From Olsenella sp. oral taxon 807 (GTDB lineage Bacteria > Actinomycetota > Coriobacteriia > Coriobacteriales > Atopobiaceae): DNA of 64,000 nt. The position numbers were made by a program, and so were the translations under genes. A model generated the notes under the pieces. The model saw only the letters and a list, made by a program, of their open reading frames with translations, searched no databases and had not been told where the DNA came from. Below, in pieces: positions 32,806 to 41,981 of this stretch (position 1 is the stretch's first letter; each line of letters starts with the position of its first letter). The stretch covers positions 620,001 through 684,000 of the forward strand of contig NZ_CP012069.2 in assembly GCF_001189515.2 (NCBI RefSeq). The letters run 5' to 3'.

Positions 32806-35460
32806 ATGAGCGGTGACGACTACAAGACAATGACGACTGCGGATATCCGTGATGACTTCCTGAGATTCTTTGCGAACAAGGGTTGCGCGCTCTATCCTTC
32901 GTCTCCGTTGATCCCCGAGGATCCCTCACTGCTCTTGACGAATGCCGGAATGAACCAGTTCAAGGAGTACTACCAGGGTCTTAAGACCATGAGGGAGATC
33001 GGTGCCTGCTCCTGTCAGAAGTGCCTGCGTACCAACGACATCGAGAACATCGGTGACTCCAGTCACCTCTCCTTCTTTGAGATGCTCGGCAACTTCTCCT
33101 TCGGCGGCTACACCAAGGCCGATGCCATCGCTTGGGCCTTCGAGTTCATCACGGACGCCAGGCATCTGGGGCTTCCAAAGGATCGCCTCTACATGACGGT
33201 CTTCGAGGATGATGACGAGGCAGCCGAGCTCTGGGAGGCTCAGGGCGTGAGTCCCGATCATATCTCTCGCCTGGGCGTCGAGGACAACTTCTGGGCAGCG
33301 GGCCCCACGGGCCCCTGTGGCCCTTGCTCCGAGATTTACTTTGATCAGGGACCTGAGTTTGCGGGTGTGAAGCCGGGCGATGACGGCGATCGATACCTTG
33401 AGTTCTGGAACCTCGTTTTCACGCAGTATGACCGCCAGGAGGACGGTTCGATGCCGGAGCTGCCGCATCGCAACATCGACACGGGCATGGGCCTCGAGCG
33501 CATTGCCGCGATCATGCAGCACAAGGGATCGAACTACGATGGTGATGTGTTGCGGGACCTGATCGGCGTGGGGGAGGCCCTCGCCAAGCTGCGCTACCAC
33601 CAGAACGTGGCCACCGATAGGAGCCTGCGCATCCTAGCTGATCACTCCCGTGCCGTGACCTTCATGATCGCTGACGGCATCCTACCCTCCAATGAGGGTC
33701 GTGGCTACGTCCTGCGCCGTCTGCTGCGTCGTGCGGTCTATCACGGCAGGCTCATGGGCATTCGAGGTAGCTTCCTTGCCCGCTACAGTCATGAGGTCAT
33801 ACGCCTCATGGCCGACGTCTATCCCGAGCTGACGGATAACCAACCCCTGATAGACGGCATCATCTTGGCCGAGGAGGAGCGCTTTGGCGCGACGCTCGAC
33901 GCGGGCGAGGCAAGCCTGGGGTCTGAGCTCACGAGACTTGCTGCGGGTGCTGATCTGCCTGGCGAGCTTGCCTTCAAGCTACATGATACCTATGGCTTTC
34001 CGATCGACCTCACGCGCGAGATCTGCGAGGGCGCAGGACACGGTGTCGACATGGAGACCTTTGACCGCGAGATGGCGGCGCAGCGAGAGCGTGCTCGGGC
34101 GAGCGCGAACAGGGACGCGTGGGGTAAGGCTGCGAGCGTCTGGGTGGGCCTTTCGGACAAGCTTCCCGAGACGCTCTTCGAGGGCTACGACTCGGATATC
34201 TGCCGCAGCGCCAAGGTGCTCGCCATGGTGGATACGGACGGCAGAGAGATCACTCATGTGGCGGCGGGTGAGAGGGTTGAGGTCATCCTCGATAGGACGA
34301 GCTTCTATGGCGAGATGGGCGGTCAGGTAGGCGATACCGGCAAGCTCGTCGGCGAGGCTACGGAGCTTGTTGTGACCGATACGAAGCATCATGAGGGTGG
34401 GCTTGTGTCACACATAGCCAATGTGGTGTCAGGTGAGCTGGAAGCAGGCGATACGGTCGATACGGTCGTGGACCACGATCGGCGCGAGCTCATACGCAGG
34501 AACCATACGGCCACACACCTTTTGGACGCGGCGCTCAAGGAGGTTCTCGGCGATCATGTGAGCCAAGCTGGCTCGCTCGTGGCGCCAGATCGCCTGCGCT
34601 TCGACTTCACGCACTTCGAGGCCATGACCCCCGACGAGCTTGGACGTGTCGAGGATATGGTCAACGCAGAGATCTTTGCTGCCGAGCCCATGGTGACGCG
34701 GGTGATGGGCATAGAGGAGGCCAAGGCCTCTGGCGCGGTAGCGCTCTTTGGCGAAAAGTACGGAGATGTCGTGCGTGTCGTCTCTACCGGCAAGGGCGAG
34801 AAGCCCTTCTCCCGCGAGCTTTGCGGAGGCACGCACGCGAGAAACACCGCTGAGCTTGGTCTCTTCAAGATCGTCTCGGAAGGATCGGTCGGCTCGAACG
34901 CTCGTCGCCTTGAGGCTGTGACCTCCGTCGGCGCGATTGAGTACGTGGATGAGCGCTTGCAGCAGCTCGATCGGGTGGCAGCCGTGCTCAAGAGCCGTCC
35001 CATCGACGTCCTCGCGCGTGTCGAGTCCCTGGAGCGGGAGCTTCGCGACGCAAAGAGGCAGCTCTCTGAGGCCACTCTCGGTGCGTCGGCGGGCCAGCTC
35101 TCCTCGCTGGCAGAAGCTGCGGTCCAGCTTGAGGGCTACCGCTGTGTCTTTTTGAGGCTCGAGGGTCCCACGGGCAAGGAGCTCAGAGGCGTCTGGGACA
35201 GTATCCGCGACTCCATGGGAGGAGGTGCCGTCGCCTGCGTCGTGGCCTCGACGACACCCGATGGACGGGTTGCCCTTCTCGCTGCTGGAACCGCCGCAGC
35301 CGTCGATGCGGGCTTCCATGCCGGCAACATCATCAAAAAGCTGGCAGGTACGGTTGGGGGAAGAGGTGGCGGCAAGGCTGGGATGGCCCAGGCGGGCGGG
35401 TCTGATCCCACGGGCATAGACAGGGCACTTGCGCAGGCCAAGTCCCTGCTTGCCGCCTAA
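32806..35460 (+). CDS. alaS: Alanine-tRNA ligase
   Basis: Class II synthetase charging tRNA-Ala. The ATG at 32806 follows AGGAG, giving 884 aa, the normal length; an ATG at 32794 is in frame but overlaps that site. Landmarks are RDDFLRFFANKGC, NAGMNQFKEYYQG, CQKCLRTNDIENIG and FFEMLGNFSFGGYTK in the catalytic core, NIDTGMGLERIAAIMQ, the editing-domain HTATHLLDAALKEVLG and CGGTHARNTAELG zinc ligands, and a C-terminal C-Ala domain ending GGRGGGKAGMAQAGG. I found no T-box (no TGGNACCGCG-like element) in the 200-bp leader. Confidence 0.97.
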   Translation: MSGDDYKTMTTADIRDDFLRFFANKGCALYPSSPLIPEDPSLLLTNAGMNQFKEYYQGLKTMREIGACSCQKCLRTNDIENIGDSSHLSFFEMLGNFSFGGYTKADAIAWAFEFITDARHLGLPKDRLYMTVFEDDDEAAELWEAQGVSPDHISRLGVEDNFWAAGPTGPCGPCSEIYFDQGPEFAGVKPGDDGDRYLEFWNLVFTQYDRQEDGSMPELPHRNIDTGMGLERIAAIMQHKGSNYDGDVLRDLIGVGEALAKLRYHQNVATDRSLRILADHSRAVTFMIADGILPSNEGRGYVLRRLLRRAVYHGRLMGIRGSFLARYSHEVIRLMADVYPELTDNQPLIDGIILAEEERFGATLDAGEASLGSELTRLAAGADLPGELAFKLHDTYGFPIDLTREICEGAGHGVDMETFDREMAAQRERARASANRDAWGKAASVWVGLSDKLPETLFEGYDSDICRSAKVLAMVDTDGREITHVAAGERVEVILDRTSFYGEMGGQVGDTGKLVGEATELVVTDTKHHEGGLVSHIANVVSGELEAGDTVDTVVDHDRRELIRRNHTATHLLDAALKEVLGDHVSQAGSLVAPDRLRFDFTHFEAMTPDELGRVEDMVNAEIFAAEPMVTRVMGIEEAKASGAVALFGEKYGDVVRVVSTGKGEKPFSRELCGGTHARNTAELGLFKIVSEGSVGSNARRLEAVTSVGAIEYVDERLQQLDRVAAVLKSRPIDVLARVESLERELRDAKRQLSEATLGASAGQLSSLAEAAVQLEGYRCVFLRLEGPTGKELRGVWDSIRDSMGGGAVACVVASTTPDGRVALLAAGTAAAVDAGFHAGNIIKKLAGTVGGRGGGKAGMAQAGGSDPTGIDRALAQAKSLLAA

Positions 35461-35483
35461 GCTGGCGTGCGCGTGCCCAGCGC

Positions 35484-35915
35484 ATGAGGGTGCTTGCCCT
35501 AGACATCGGGGAGGTGCGTATCGGCATCGCCGCGACCGACGCGTCGGGTACCATCGCGTGCCCTGTGAGGGTCCTATCCGCGTCCGAGGTGCTCGGCCAG
35601 GCCAAAAGCTTCAGGCGCATTCTTGAGGACTACGAACCCGAGTTGCTCGTATGCGGCTGTCCTAAGACGCTCTCTGGGACGGACGGTCCCCAGTCAAGGA
35701 GAGTCATGGGGCAAGCTCGCACGATCGCTCAAGCTTGCGGCCTTCCTCTGGAATTTGTCGATGAGCGCCTGAGCTCTGCGGAGGCCAAGCGTATCCTAAG
35801 ACAAGAAGGTTACAGCGAGAAGAGCATGCGTGGCAGGGTGGATATGGTTGCTGCCTCCCTGTTCTTGCAGACATGGCTTGATATGCATGATGGTAAAGGT
35901 GGCTCTGATGGCTGA
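35484..35915 (+). CDS. ruvX: Putative Holliday junction resolvase RuvX/YqgF
   Basis: 143-residue RNase H-fold protein, essential in many bacteria, linked to Holliday-junction resolution or pre-16S rRNA 5'-end maturation. The family motifs are ALDIGEVRIG (first catalytic Asp), CGCPKTLSGTDGPQS, VDERLSSAEAKRIL (Glu) and VDMVAASLFLQTWLD (last Asp). The gene lies 23 nt after alaS and overlaps mltG by 8 nt; the alaS-ruvX-mltG order is a common Gram-positive arrangement. Confidence 0.93.
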   Translation: MRVLALDIGEVRIGIAATDASGTIACPVRVLSASEVLGQAKSFRRILEDYEPELLVCGCPKTLSGTDGPQSRRVMGQARTIAQACGLPLEFVDERLSSAEAKRILRQEGYSEKSMRGRVDMVAASLFLQTWLDMHDGKGGSDG

Positions 35916-37296
35916 AAAAAAGCGGCAGAAAAGTTCTGTTTCGTCACGATCCAACACAGGTGGTGTCTTGACCCAAGGCGGTACGAGCCGGGCTGTGCGG
36001 CCATCGAATCAAGGCGACTCACTGTGGGCGGTACGGCCCCGTCCGAGGGGAGGGAGCGGGCAGCCCTCGACAAGCGCCCGTGAGCCAAACAAGCCGAGGA
36101 TTGCCGGGCTTACGCGAAGGATCGTGCACAGGGGTGAGGGCGGCTTTTGGGGTCCTCGAAGAAACGTGGACAGGCGCATCATTCTCATCGTCGCGGTTGT
36201 GGCCGTGGTGGTCATCGCCGGTGCCATCGCAGGTGTCTCTCGGCTGTTTGCGCATATGGATAGACCAACGACCGTCGCCAACCCCGGTGAGGTCGTTACG
36301 GTCACCATCCCCTCGGGTGCAGGCACCGCAGACATCGCCCAGATCCTCGTGGACGGTGGTGTCATCACCAGCACCGCTGACTTCAAGAAGGCGGTCAAGG
36401 ACCAGAACGCGAGCACGAGCATGAAGAGTGGAAATTACGACTTCATTGCCGGCTCTGACATCAATGATATCGTGAGGCAGCTCGTAGCAGGTCCCAACTC
36501 CTCGTCCGAGAGGCTCACGATCGCCGAGGGGCTCACTGTCACGAGGGTGGCTGCTACCGCCCAAGACGCTCTGGGTATACCGAAGGATGACTTCCTTGCA
36601 CAGGCAAAGGCGTCGAACTATGCGGGTGACTATCCGTTTCTCGCCGACGTCGCAGACGACTCGCTTGAGGGCTTCCTCTTTCCCAAGACCTATGACTTTG
36701 GGGGCAAGGAGGTCTCTGCGGATGGCGTGATCCGTGCGATGCTTGATCAGCATCAAGTCGAATTCAGGAAATTGGACATGGGATCAGCGGAGGCTTTCAT
36801 ACAGCAAAAATATAACGTCACGATGAGTGATTACGACATCCTCAAACTTGCCTCTATCATAGAGAAGGAGGCCTTAGACGACGATGATCGCTACAAGATC
36901 TCGTCGGTCATGTACAACCGTCTGAAGACGGGGATGGCATTGCAGAGCGACGCAACGATGGGTTACGTGACAGGCGGAGAGGTCACCGCTGCCGACCTCA
37001 AGGTGGACAGTCCCTACAACACCTATCTCCACATGGGGCTTCCGCCGACTCCCATCTGCACCCCCAGTATGGAGTCCATCAGGGCGGCCATGGACCCTGC
37101 GGACACGAACTACTACTTCTTCTGGATCACCGAGGACGAGCACGTGTTCTCCGAAACCTATGAGCAGCATGAGCAGGCCATCCAGAGCGCCCAAGGTAAG
37201 CACCAAAACGCGCAGGATCAAATCGGCCAAGACAAGGATGCGTCATCAGGTCCAGGTGACGCCCAGGGGGGCTCTGAGCGGTCTCAGGACGACTAG
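35908..37296 (+). CDS. mltG: Endolytic murein transglycosylase MltG
   Basis: Membrane-anchored lytic transglycosylase that cuts nascent glycan strands. The start is placed at ATG 35908 (AAAGGTGG upstream, overlapping the ruvX stop), giving 462 aa. The first ~90 residues are basic and Ser/Gly/Arg-rich and cytoplasmic; a single span is IILIVAVVAVVVIAGAIAGV. The YceG domain follows with LASIIEKEALDDDDRYKISS (the catalytic glutamate is in EKEA), YNRLKTGMALQSDATMGY and SPYNTYLHMGLPPTPIC. The C-terminal ~50 residues are polar (Gln/Asp/Ser-rich) and probably disordered. Confidence 0.93.
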   Translation: MAEKKRQKSSVSSRSNTGGVLTQGGTSRAVRPSNQGDSLWAVRPRPRGGSGQPSTSAREPNKPRIAGLTRRIVHRGEGGFWGPRRNVDRRIILIVAVVAVVVIAGAIAGVSRLFAHMDRPTTVANPGEVVTVTIPSGAGTADIAQILVDGGVITSTADFKKAVKDQNASTSMKSGNYDFIAGSDINDIVRQLVAGPNSSSERLTIAEGLTVTRVAATAQDALGIPKDDFLAQAKASNYAGDYPFLADVADDSLEGFLFPKTYDFGGKEVSADGVIRAMLDQHQVEFRKLDMGSAEAFIQQKYNVTMSDYDILKLASIIEKEALDDDDRYKISSVMYNRLKTGMALQSDATMGYVTGGEVTAADLKVDSPYNTYLHMGLPPTPICTPSMESIRAAMDPADTNYYFFWITEDEHVFSETYEQHEQAIQSAQGKHQNAQDQIGQDKDASSGPGDAQGGSERSQDD

Positions 37297-37307
37297 GACG
37301 CGATAAG

Positions 37308-37808
37308 ATGGGCATCTTTACCGCTGGGCGCTACATTGCCTCCATCGATCTCGTGGATGTGGATGAGCTCAAGAGGGTGGGCATCCGTTGCGTTCTTTTT
37401 GACAGGGACAACACCTGCGTGCCGAGGAGCACAAAGCAGGCGCCGGGAGCGGTCCTCGAATGGTTCGATCGTGCCCATGCCGCAGGGCTCAGGACCTGTA
37501 TGGTTTCGAACAACTTTCATTCAAGTGAGGTCATCAGGTCGGCTCGTGAGCTTAAGAGCGAGGTCATCCACCATGCGATGAAGCCCTTCCCATTTGCAGT
37601 GCGCTGCGCCTTGGACAAGATGGGCGTGGGACCAGAGGAAGCCGTCCTCATCGGTGACCAGCTCTACACCGACATCGCTGCCGGCAATCTTGCTGGCGTT
37701 CGCACCATCCTCGTGAGGCCGCAGTCGACGAGCGATCTGTGGTATACGCACATCCTGCGCATCTTCGAGTCGATGCTTCTGAGCGGCAAGATCTTTGAGG
37801 GCGAGTGA
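37308..37808 (+). CDS. YqeG-family HAD-IIIA phosphatase
   Basis: 166-residue HAD hydrolase of the YqeG family, a probable small-molecule or phosphatidylglycerophosphate-type phosphatase in Gram-positives. The nucleophile motif is LFDRDNTCVP with D32 and D34, followed by MVSNNF (motif II), MKPFPFA (motif III lysine) and IGDQLYTDIAAGNLAG (motif IV). It starts 11 nt after mltG. The shikimate genes follow after a promoter. Confidence 0.88.
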   Translation: MGIFTAGRYIASIDLVDVDELKRVGIRCVLFDRDNTCVPRSTKQAPGAVLEWFDRAHAAGLRTCMVSNNFHSSEVIRSARELKSEVIHHAMKPFPFAVRCALDKMGVGPEEAVLIGDQLYTDIAAGNLAGVRTILVRPQSTSDLWYTHILRIFESMLLSGKIFEGE

Positions 37809-37827
37809 CGAAGGCGAGATACTTCCC

Positions 37828-37855
37828 TTGCGCAGAAGCCCTGCGATGCTAGAAT
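37828..37855 (+). promoter_or_regulatory. aroK promoter
   Basis: TTGCGC (37828-37833), a 16-nt spacer and TAGAAT (37850-37855) preceded by TGC (extended -10 character) lie about 36 nt upstream of the aroK ATG. A short hairpin-like GAGCG...GTAATGAGAGCG stretch follows. Confidence 0.5.
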
Positions 37856-37890
37856 CGCTCTCGGGTAATGAGAGCGTTGGAGCATGATAT

Positions 37891-38439
37891 ATGAATGGGC
37901 AGGGACAAGGGTATGTGGTCCACGAGGGTTGCGACCACATCTTCTTTATCGGGTTTCTCGGAGCGGGCAAGTCTACCTTGGCCCGTAACCTCGGCGCGCT
38001 CTTCAGGCGCAGCTTCGTTGATACCGACCGTCTCGTGGAGAGGGCGCGTGGCAAGAGCGTCTGTGACATCTTCGCCGAGGATGGGCAGGACTGCTTTCGC
38101 AGGGACGAGGCGGCGGTGTTGCGGGGTCTTGCCGAGCGCAAGTCACTTCTGGTGAGCTGCGGAGGTGGTATCGTCGAGGGCAGGGAGTCCTGCAGGCTCA
38201 TGCATCAGATGGGTACGATCGTTTTTCTCGACGGCGACCTCGAGGACTCGCTGAGGCAGATTCGCCATCCAGAGCTGCGACCCGACTTTCGCTGTGCGAA
38301 GGATGCGGGTGAGCTCTATCGATACCGCTACCCGCTCTATCAACGTGAGGCTGACCTCACCCTTGACATTAGGAACAAGACGTTCGACCAGGTCTGCTCG
38401 ATGGCGGGTGCGCTCTTGTGGGAGGAGGGGCTGCTGTGA
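37891..38439 (+). CDS. aroK: Shikimate kinase
   Basis: Phosphorylates shikimate at the 3-hydroxyl, step five of the chorismate pathway. 182 residues with every expected element: Walker A GFLGAGKST, the substrate-binding Asp in VDTDRLVE, the FRRDEAAVLRGL arginine, CGGGIV, the lid DLEDSLRQIRHPELRPDF and the terminal YRYPLYQREADLTLD. The protein looks functional. It overlaps the following aroB-like gene by 4 nt (GTGA). The usual aroC and aroE partners are not in the window. Confidence 0.92.
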   Translation: MNGQGQGYVVHEGCDHIFFIGFLGAGKSTLARNLGALFRRSFVDTDRLVERARGKSVCDIFAEDGQDCFRRDEAAVLRGLAERKSLLVSCGGGIVEGRESCRLMHQMGTIVFLDGDLEDSLRQIRHPELRPDFRCAKDAGELYRYRYPLYQREADLTLDIRNKTFDQVCSMAGALLWEEGLL

Positions 38440-39539
38440 GCGAGGGACTCAAGGCAGTGAGGCAGTGGGTTTCGGCCTCGGGGGGAGCCTGCGATGCCCG
38501 CCTCGGCCATGGGGTCATCCTCGGTGAGGCGGGCTCCCTCTTCAGGGCCGCAGTCGGGAGACCCCGTCGTGCCGCCCTCGTGACAGCCACCACAGATGAG
38601 GAACTCGTCGAGCTGACGCGCAGGGAGCTCAGCTCGGAGGGCTTTGAGGTGGCCGGTATCACGCTGAGCGAAACGGGAGAGATGCGCTGCCTCAGTGAGG
38701 CCACGCAGCTTGTTGACTCCCTCGCTCAGGCGGGCATTACGGCCGATGATCTCGTGGTCGCGGTGGGCGATTGCGATTTGCTCTCGCTTCTGTCCGCTGT
38801 GTGTGGAAGCTGGTGCGCGGGCACACCGCTTGCGGGTGTGGCAACAGACCTTGTTTGCGCCATTGAGGCTGTGCCGACACCGAGGGGTCTTGATGCGGCC
38901 GGTCACGCACAGATGCTCGAGGTGAGGCCATGGTGTCACTACCTTTTGGTCGATTTTGATCACATAGAGCTTGCCCTTAGGGACGAGCGGGTAAGGGAGG
39001 CTCTCGCCCTCATGGTCGTAACCGCTATGGCGGACTCCGAGCAGAGCTTCTCGCGTCTTTGGGATCGGAGTCTCGACATTGTCGAAGGCGACGTCTTGGC
39101 GCTCGAGGAGCAGGTCGTCGATACGCTCAAGACGAGGGGACGCCTCGTCTCGTCTACCGCGCTTGCCGTGCGGCAGTCTCTGCACTATGCCAGCGAGCTG
39201 CCGCGCGCCATCTCGCAGCTCTTTGATGCTGCAGGCTCGACGCTGCTTGCTGAGGGTATGCGCTTCTCCGCGCGCATTGCGGCGGGAGAGGGAACGCTCC
39301 CCGTCGATGACGTCTTTACCCAAGACGAGTTGCTCGATCGCCTTGGCCTTGCTCAAGTGGAAGCTGACCTTGATGCGGACAGGCTACTCGCGGTCTTCAA
39401 GGAGGAGTGTTTCGTGCGCTCGAGGCGCCTACAGATGGCACTGCCACAGCGCTTGGGTTGCGTGCGCCTCTCCAACGTGACGGATACGCTGCTCGGCGAG
39501 CACCTCAAGGCGTTCTGCACGTCGAGGGCGATCGGCTAA
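38436..39539 (+). CDS. 3-Dehydroquinate-synthase-like protein lacking catalytic residues
   Basis: 367 residues from GTG 38436, directly downstream of aroK, where aroB sits in many actinobacteria. Its order of elements follows dehydroquinate synthase: RAALVTATTDEELVEL, VVAVGDCDLLSLLSAVCG, GTPLAGVATDLVCAIEAV, then a helical domain. Active-site text is replaced. The NAD-binding GGGVVGDL becomes VGDCDLLSLL, SSVGGKTGVN becomes AVPTPRGLDAAG, the AEVIKYG glutamate region reads ALMVVTAM, and the metal-binding HTFGHAIE and HGEAVA become LHYASELP and LLAEGM. It is therefore probably not a working synthase. The frame is intact, arguing for a retained non-enzymatic or altered role. Confidence 0.7.
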   Translation: MSEGLKAVRQWVSASGGACDARLGHGVILGEAGSLFRAAVGRPRRAALVTATTDEELVELTRRELSSEGFEVAGITLSETGEMRCLSEATQLVDSLAQAGITADDLVVAVGDCDLLSLLSAVCGSWCAGTPLAGVATDLVCAIEAVPTPRGLDAAGHAQMLEVRPWCHYLLVDFDHIELALRDERVREALALMVVTAMADSEQSFSRLWDRSLDIVEGDVLALEEQVVDTLKTRGRLVSSTALAVRQSLHYASELPRAISQLFDAAGSTLLAEGMRFSARIAAGEGTLPVDDVFTQDELLDRLGLAQVEADLDADRLLAVFKEECFVRSRRLQMALPQRLGCVRLSNVTDTLLGEHLKAFCTSRAIG

Positions 39540-39632
39540 GCCTCGCTGTGGATGAGCTGCGCTGGCGCAGGATTGTATTCTCAGTTCGTACGCATATACT
39601 TGGACATAGACATATGGCGAGAGGGGACGCTC

Positions 39633-40754
39633 ATGAACGATCAGCAGGAACTTGCCAGGCGCGTGCAGCGCGTTCGCGACCTCATGACCGAGCGCGGCTA
39701 TGACGCTATCATCCTGCGCAATAACCCTGACCTGCGTTGGCTGACCGGTGCTGTGCGCTGCTTTGACGACGAGCCGGCTCATGTTGCCTTCGTCACGCAG
39801 GACAGTCTTAGGCTGCATACGGATTCGCGCTATTACAACAGCTTCCTGGAGCGAATGGGAGAGGATTCTTCGTGGCTGATTGACATGCAGACCATAGCTG
39901 CCCCCGAGTGGGCAGCCGCCCGCATCGAGTCCGACCGTGCCCGCGTCGTCGCCATCGAGGACACGGCGAGCGTGTCTTTCCTCGACGACCTCAAGGTCGC
40001 CTGCTCGGCTCGCGGCATAGCCTGCCTCTTGCCGCGTCTGCACTCGGACATCGTGAGGCTGCGCATCGTCAAGAGCGAGAGCGAGATCGGGCTCATGAGG
40101 AGGGCACAGGCCATTACCGACCTCGCCTTCGAGCACATCTGTGGATTCATACGGGCGGGTCTCTCCGAGCAGCAGCTGAGGGCTGAGCTCGAGAGCTTCA
40201 TGCTTGCAAACGGGGCTGACGCCCTCTCGTTCGAGACCATCGTCGCAGCGGGTCCTAACGGCGCCAACCCCCATGCCCGTCCCAGCGGCTACATCATCCA
40301 AGAGGGCGACATGGTCGTCATGGACTACGGGGCGGGTTACCTGGACTACCACTCCGATATGACGCGTACGGTCTGTGTGGGGGAGCCGGGCGAGGAACAG
40401 AGGCGGGTGTACGATGTCGTCCGGTTCGCGCACGAGACCTGTGCCGCCGCCTTGAAGCCCGACTGCAAGGGGAGAGATATCCATGAGCTTGCCGTCAAGG
40501 TCATCACGGACGCGGGCTATGGGGAGTACTTCAATCATGGCCTGGGTCATGGCGTGGGCCTCGAGATTCATGAGCAGCCAAGTCTTGGGCGTCTCTACGA
40601 CAAGCCGGTACCGAAAGGTTCGGTCGTCACGATAGAGCCTGGCATCTACCTCCCGGGCAGGTTCGGCGTTCGCCTGGAGGACTTTGGCGTTGTCGGCGAG
40701 GATGGCTTCAAGCCCCTCACCCGCTCCTCCCATGAGCTGAGAATTGTGGGCTAG
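39633..40754 (+). CDS. M24 family metallopeptidase (Xaa-Pro dipeptidase/aminopeptidase)
   Basis: Cleaves Xaa-Pro peptides. From ATG 39633 the protein is 373 aa, with a creatinase-like N-domain (MTERGYDAIILRNNPDLRWL) and a pita-bread catalytic domain. The metal ligands are visible in MDYGAGYLDYHSDMTRT (two Asp), GHGVGLEIHEQP (His) and TIEPGIYLPGRFGVRLEDFG (two Glu). The ribosome-binding site is weak (GAGAGGGG). In relatives, elongation factor P often follows aroB and this peptidase; here the PTS operon follows instead. Confidence 0.92.
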   Translation: MNDQQELARRVQRVRDLMTERGYDAIILRNNPDLRWLTGAVRCFDDEPAHVAFVTQDSLRLHTDSRYYNSFLERMGEDSSWLIDMQTIAAPEWAAARIESDRARVVAIEDTASVSFLDDLKVACSARGIACLLPRLHSDIVRLRIVKSESEIGLMRRAQAITDLAFEHICGFIRAGLSEQQLRAELESFMLANGADALSFETIVAAGPNGANPHARPSGYIIQEGDMVVMDYGAGYLDYHSDMTRTVCVGEPGEEQRRVYDVVRFAHETCAAALKPDCKGRDIHELAVKVITDAGYGEYFNHGLGHGVGLEIHEQPSLGRLYDKPVPKGSVVTIEPGIYLPGRFGVRLEDFGVVGEDGFKPLTRSSHELRIVG

Positions 40755-40832
40755 CATACTTGGGAGACCAATTTCTTTGTAACGTTTGAGCGGCATTGAA
40801 CTCTCGGTGGATAGCACAACGGGGAAACGTCC

Positions 40833-40861
40833 TTCGAAAGTCTCCTTTATTGTCGTATACT
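40833..40861 (+). promoter_or_regulatory. Mannose PTS operon promoter
   Basis: TTCGAA (40833-40838) and TATACT (40856-40861) with a 17-nt spacer lie in an AT-richer stretch about 100 nt before the EIIAB start. No clear cre or sigma-54 box is visible. Confidence 0.45.
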
Positions 40862-40964
40862 TTTAGCCGTATGGTGTAACCGTGAAGATGCAGTGCGGGG
40901 ACAGTGCGTCAAGACGGTCAATTGGTTCTGTCGGCAAGAGTTACACACGTTAGGAGGAGATTGG

Positions 40965-41966
40965 ATGGTCGGAATTATCTTGGCAAGCCACGGTGCGTTC
41001 GCCGAAGGCATCAAAGAGTCTGGACAGATGATCTTTGGTGCGCAGGAAGACGTTGCCGCCGTCGTTCTGACGCCCGATATGGGCCCGGATGACATGCACA
41101 AGAAGCTGCTTGACGCCATCGGCTCGTTTGGTGACCAAGAGCATGTGCTCTTTTTGGTTGACCTTTGGGGAGGCACCCCATTCAACCAGGTCTCGCGCAT
41201 CATCGATGAGGAGGGGCATGATGACTGGGTCGCCATCATGGGACTCAACCTGCCCATGCTCATTGCCGCCTACGGTGCCCGCATGGGCGCCGAGACGGCC
41301 GTCGATGTCGTCAATGAGGTCTACCCCGAGGCGCAGGGAGGCGTCAAGGTTAAACCCGAGAGCCTGCAACCTGCAGCTCCCGCAGCCGCCACAGCGGCGG
41401 CACCTGCTGCCGTCCCCACGGGCTCCATACCTGAGGGCACGGTCCTTGGGGACGGACACATCAAAGTCGTGCTCGCCCGCGTCGACACACGCCTGTTGCA
41501 TGGTCAGGTGGCGACCACCTGGACCAAGATGACGGGACCCGATCGCATCATCGTATGCTCTGACGCCGTCTCCAAGGATGAGCTTCGTAAGTCGATGATC
41601 ATCCAAGCGGCGCCTCCGGGAGTCAAGGTTCACGTCGTTCCCGTATCGAAGATCATAGAGGTCGCCCACGATCCCCGCTTTGGTGCGACGAAGGCGTTAC
41701 TGCTCTTCGAGACCCCCCAGGACGCGCTTCGTGCGATCGAGGGTGGCGTGCCCATCAAGGAGCTCAACCTCGGATCCATGGCGCACTCCGTGGGTAAGGT
41801 CGTCGTTACCCAGGCCCTTGCCATGGACCAAAACGATCTCGATACGCTCGAGAAGATCAAGGACGCCAACGTCTCGTTTGACGTGCGCAAGGTTCCAGCT
41901 GATAAGGCCGAGAACTTCGATGCCCTGATCAAGAAGGCCAAGGAAGAACTGGCAGCTCAAAAGTAG
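40965..41966 (+). CDS. manX: PTS mannose-family EIIAB component
   Basis: Phosphoryl-transfer subunit of a mannose-class sugar PTS. TAGGAGGAG lies 7 nt before the ATG, a near-perfect site. EIIA (residues 1-125) has its phospho-histidine at H9 (LASHGAFAEG). A Pro/Ala linker (135-155) joins EIIB, whose phospho-histidine is H179 in RVDTRLLHGQVATTW. Length 333 aa is typical for fused ManX. Together with IIC and IID it would take up mannose, glucose or glucosamine; the specific sugar is not readable. First gene of an operon. Confidence 0.95.
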   Translation: MVGIILASHGAFAEGIKESGQMIFGAQEDVAAVVLTPDMGPDDMHKKLLDAIGSFGDQEHVLFLVDLWGGTPFNQVSRIIDEEGHDDWVAIMGLNLPMLIAAYGARMGAETAVDVVNEVYPEAQGGVKVKPESLQPAAPAAATAAAPAAVPTGSIPEGTVLGDGHIKVVLARVDTRLLHGQVATTWTKMTGPDRIIVCSDAVSKDELRKSMIIQAAPPGVKVHVVPVSKIIEVAHDPRFGATKALLLFETPQDALRAIEGGVPIKELNLGSMAHSVGKVVVTQALAMDQNDLDTLEKIKDANVSFDVRKVPADKAENFDALIKKAKEELAAQK

Positions 41967-41981
41967 AAGAAGGAGGGAACA

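Noticed and set aside
38436-39539. Pseudogene call for the aroB-like gene
   Set aside because: The frame is intact over 367 codons, coupled to aroK and of normal length, so it is better described as a divergent or pseudoenzyme gene.
40755-40964. Catabolite-repression (cre) or sigma-54 site upstream of the mannose PTS
   Set aside because: No match to the cre consensus and no GG/GC -24/-12 pair; only a weak sigma-70-type promoter is supported.
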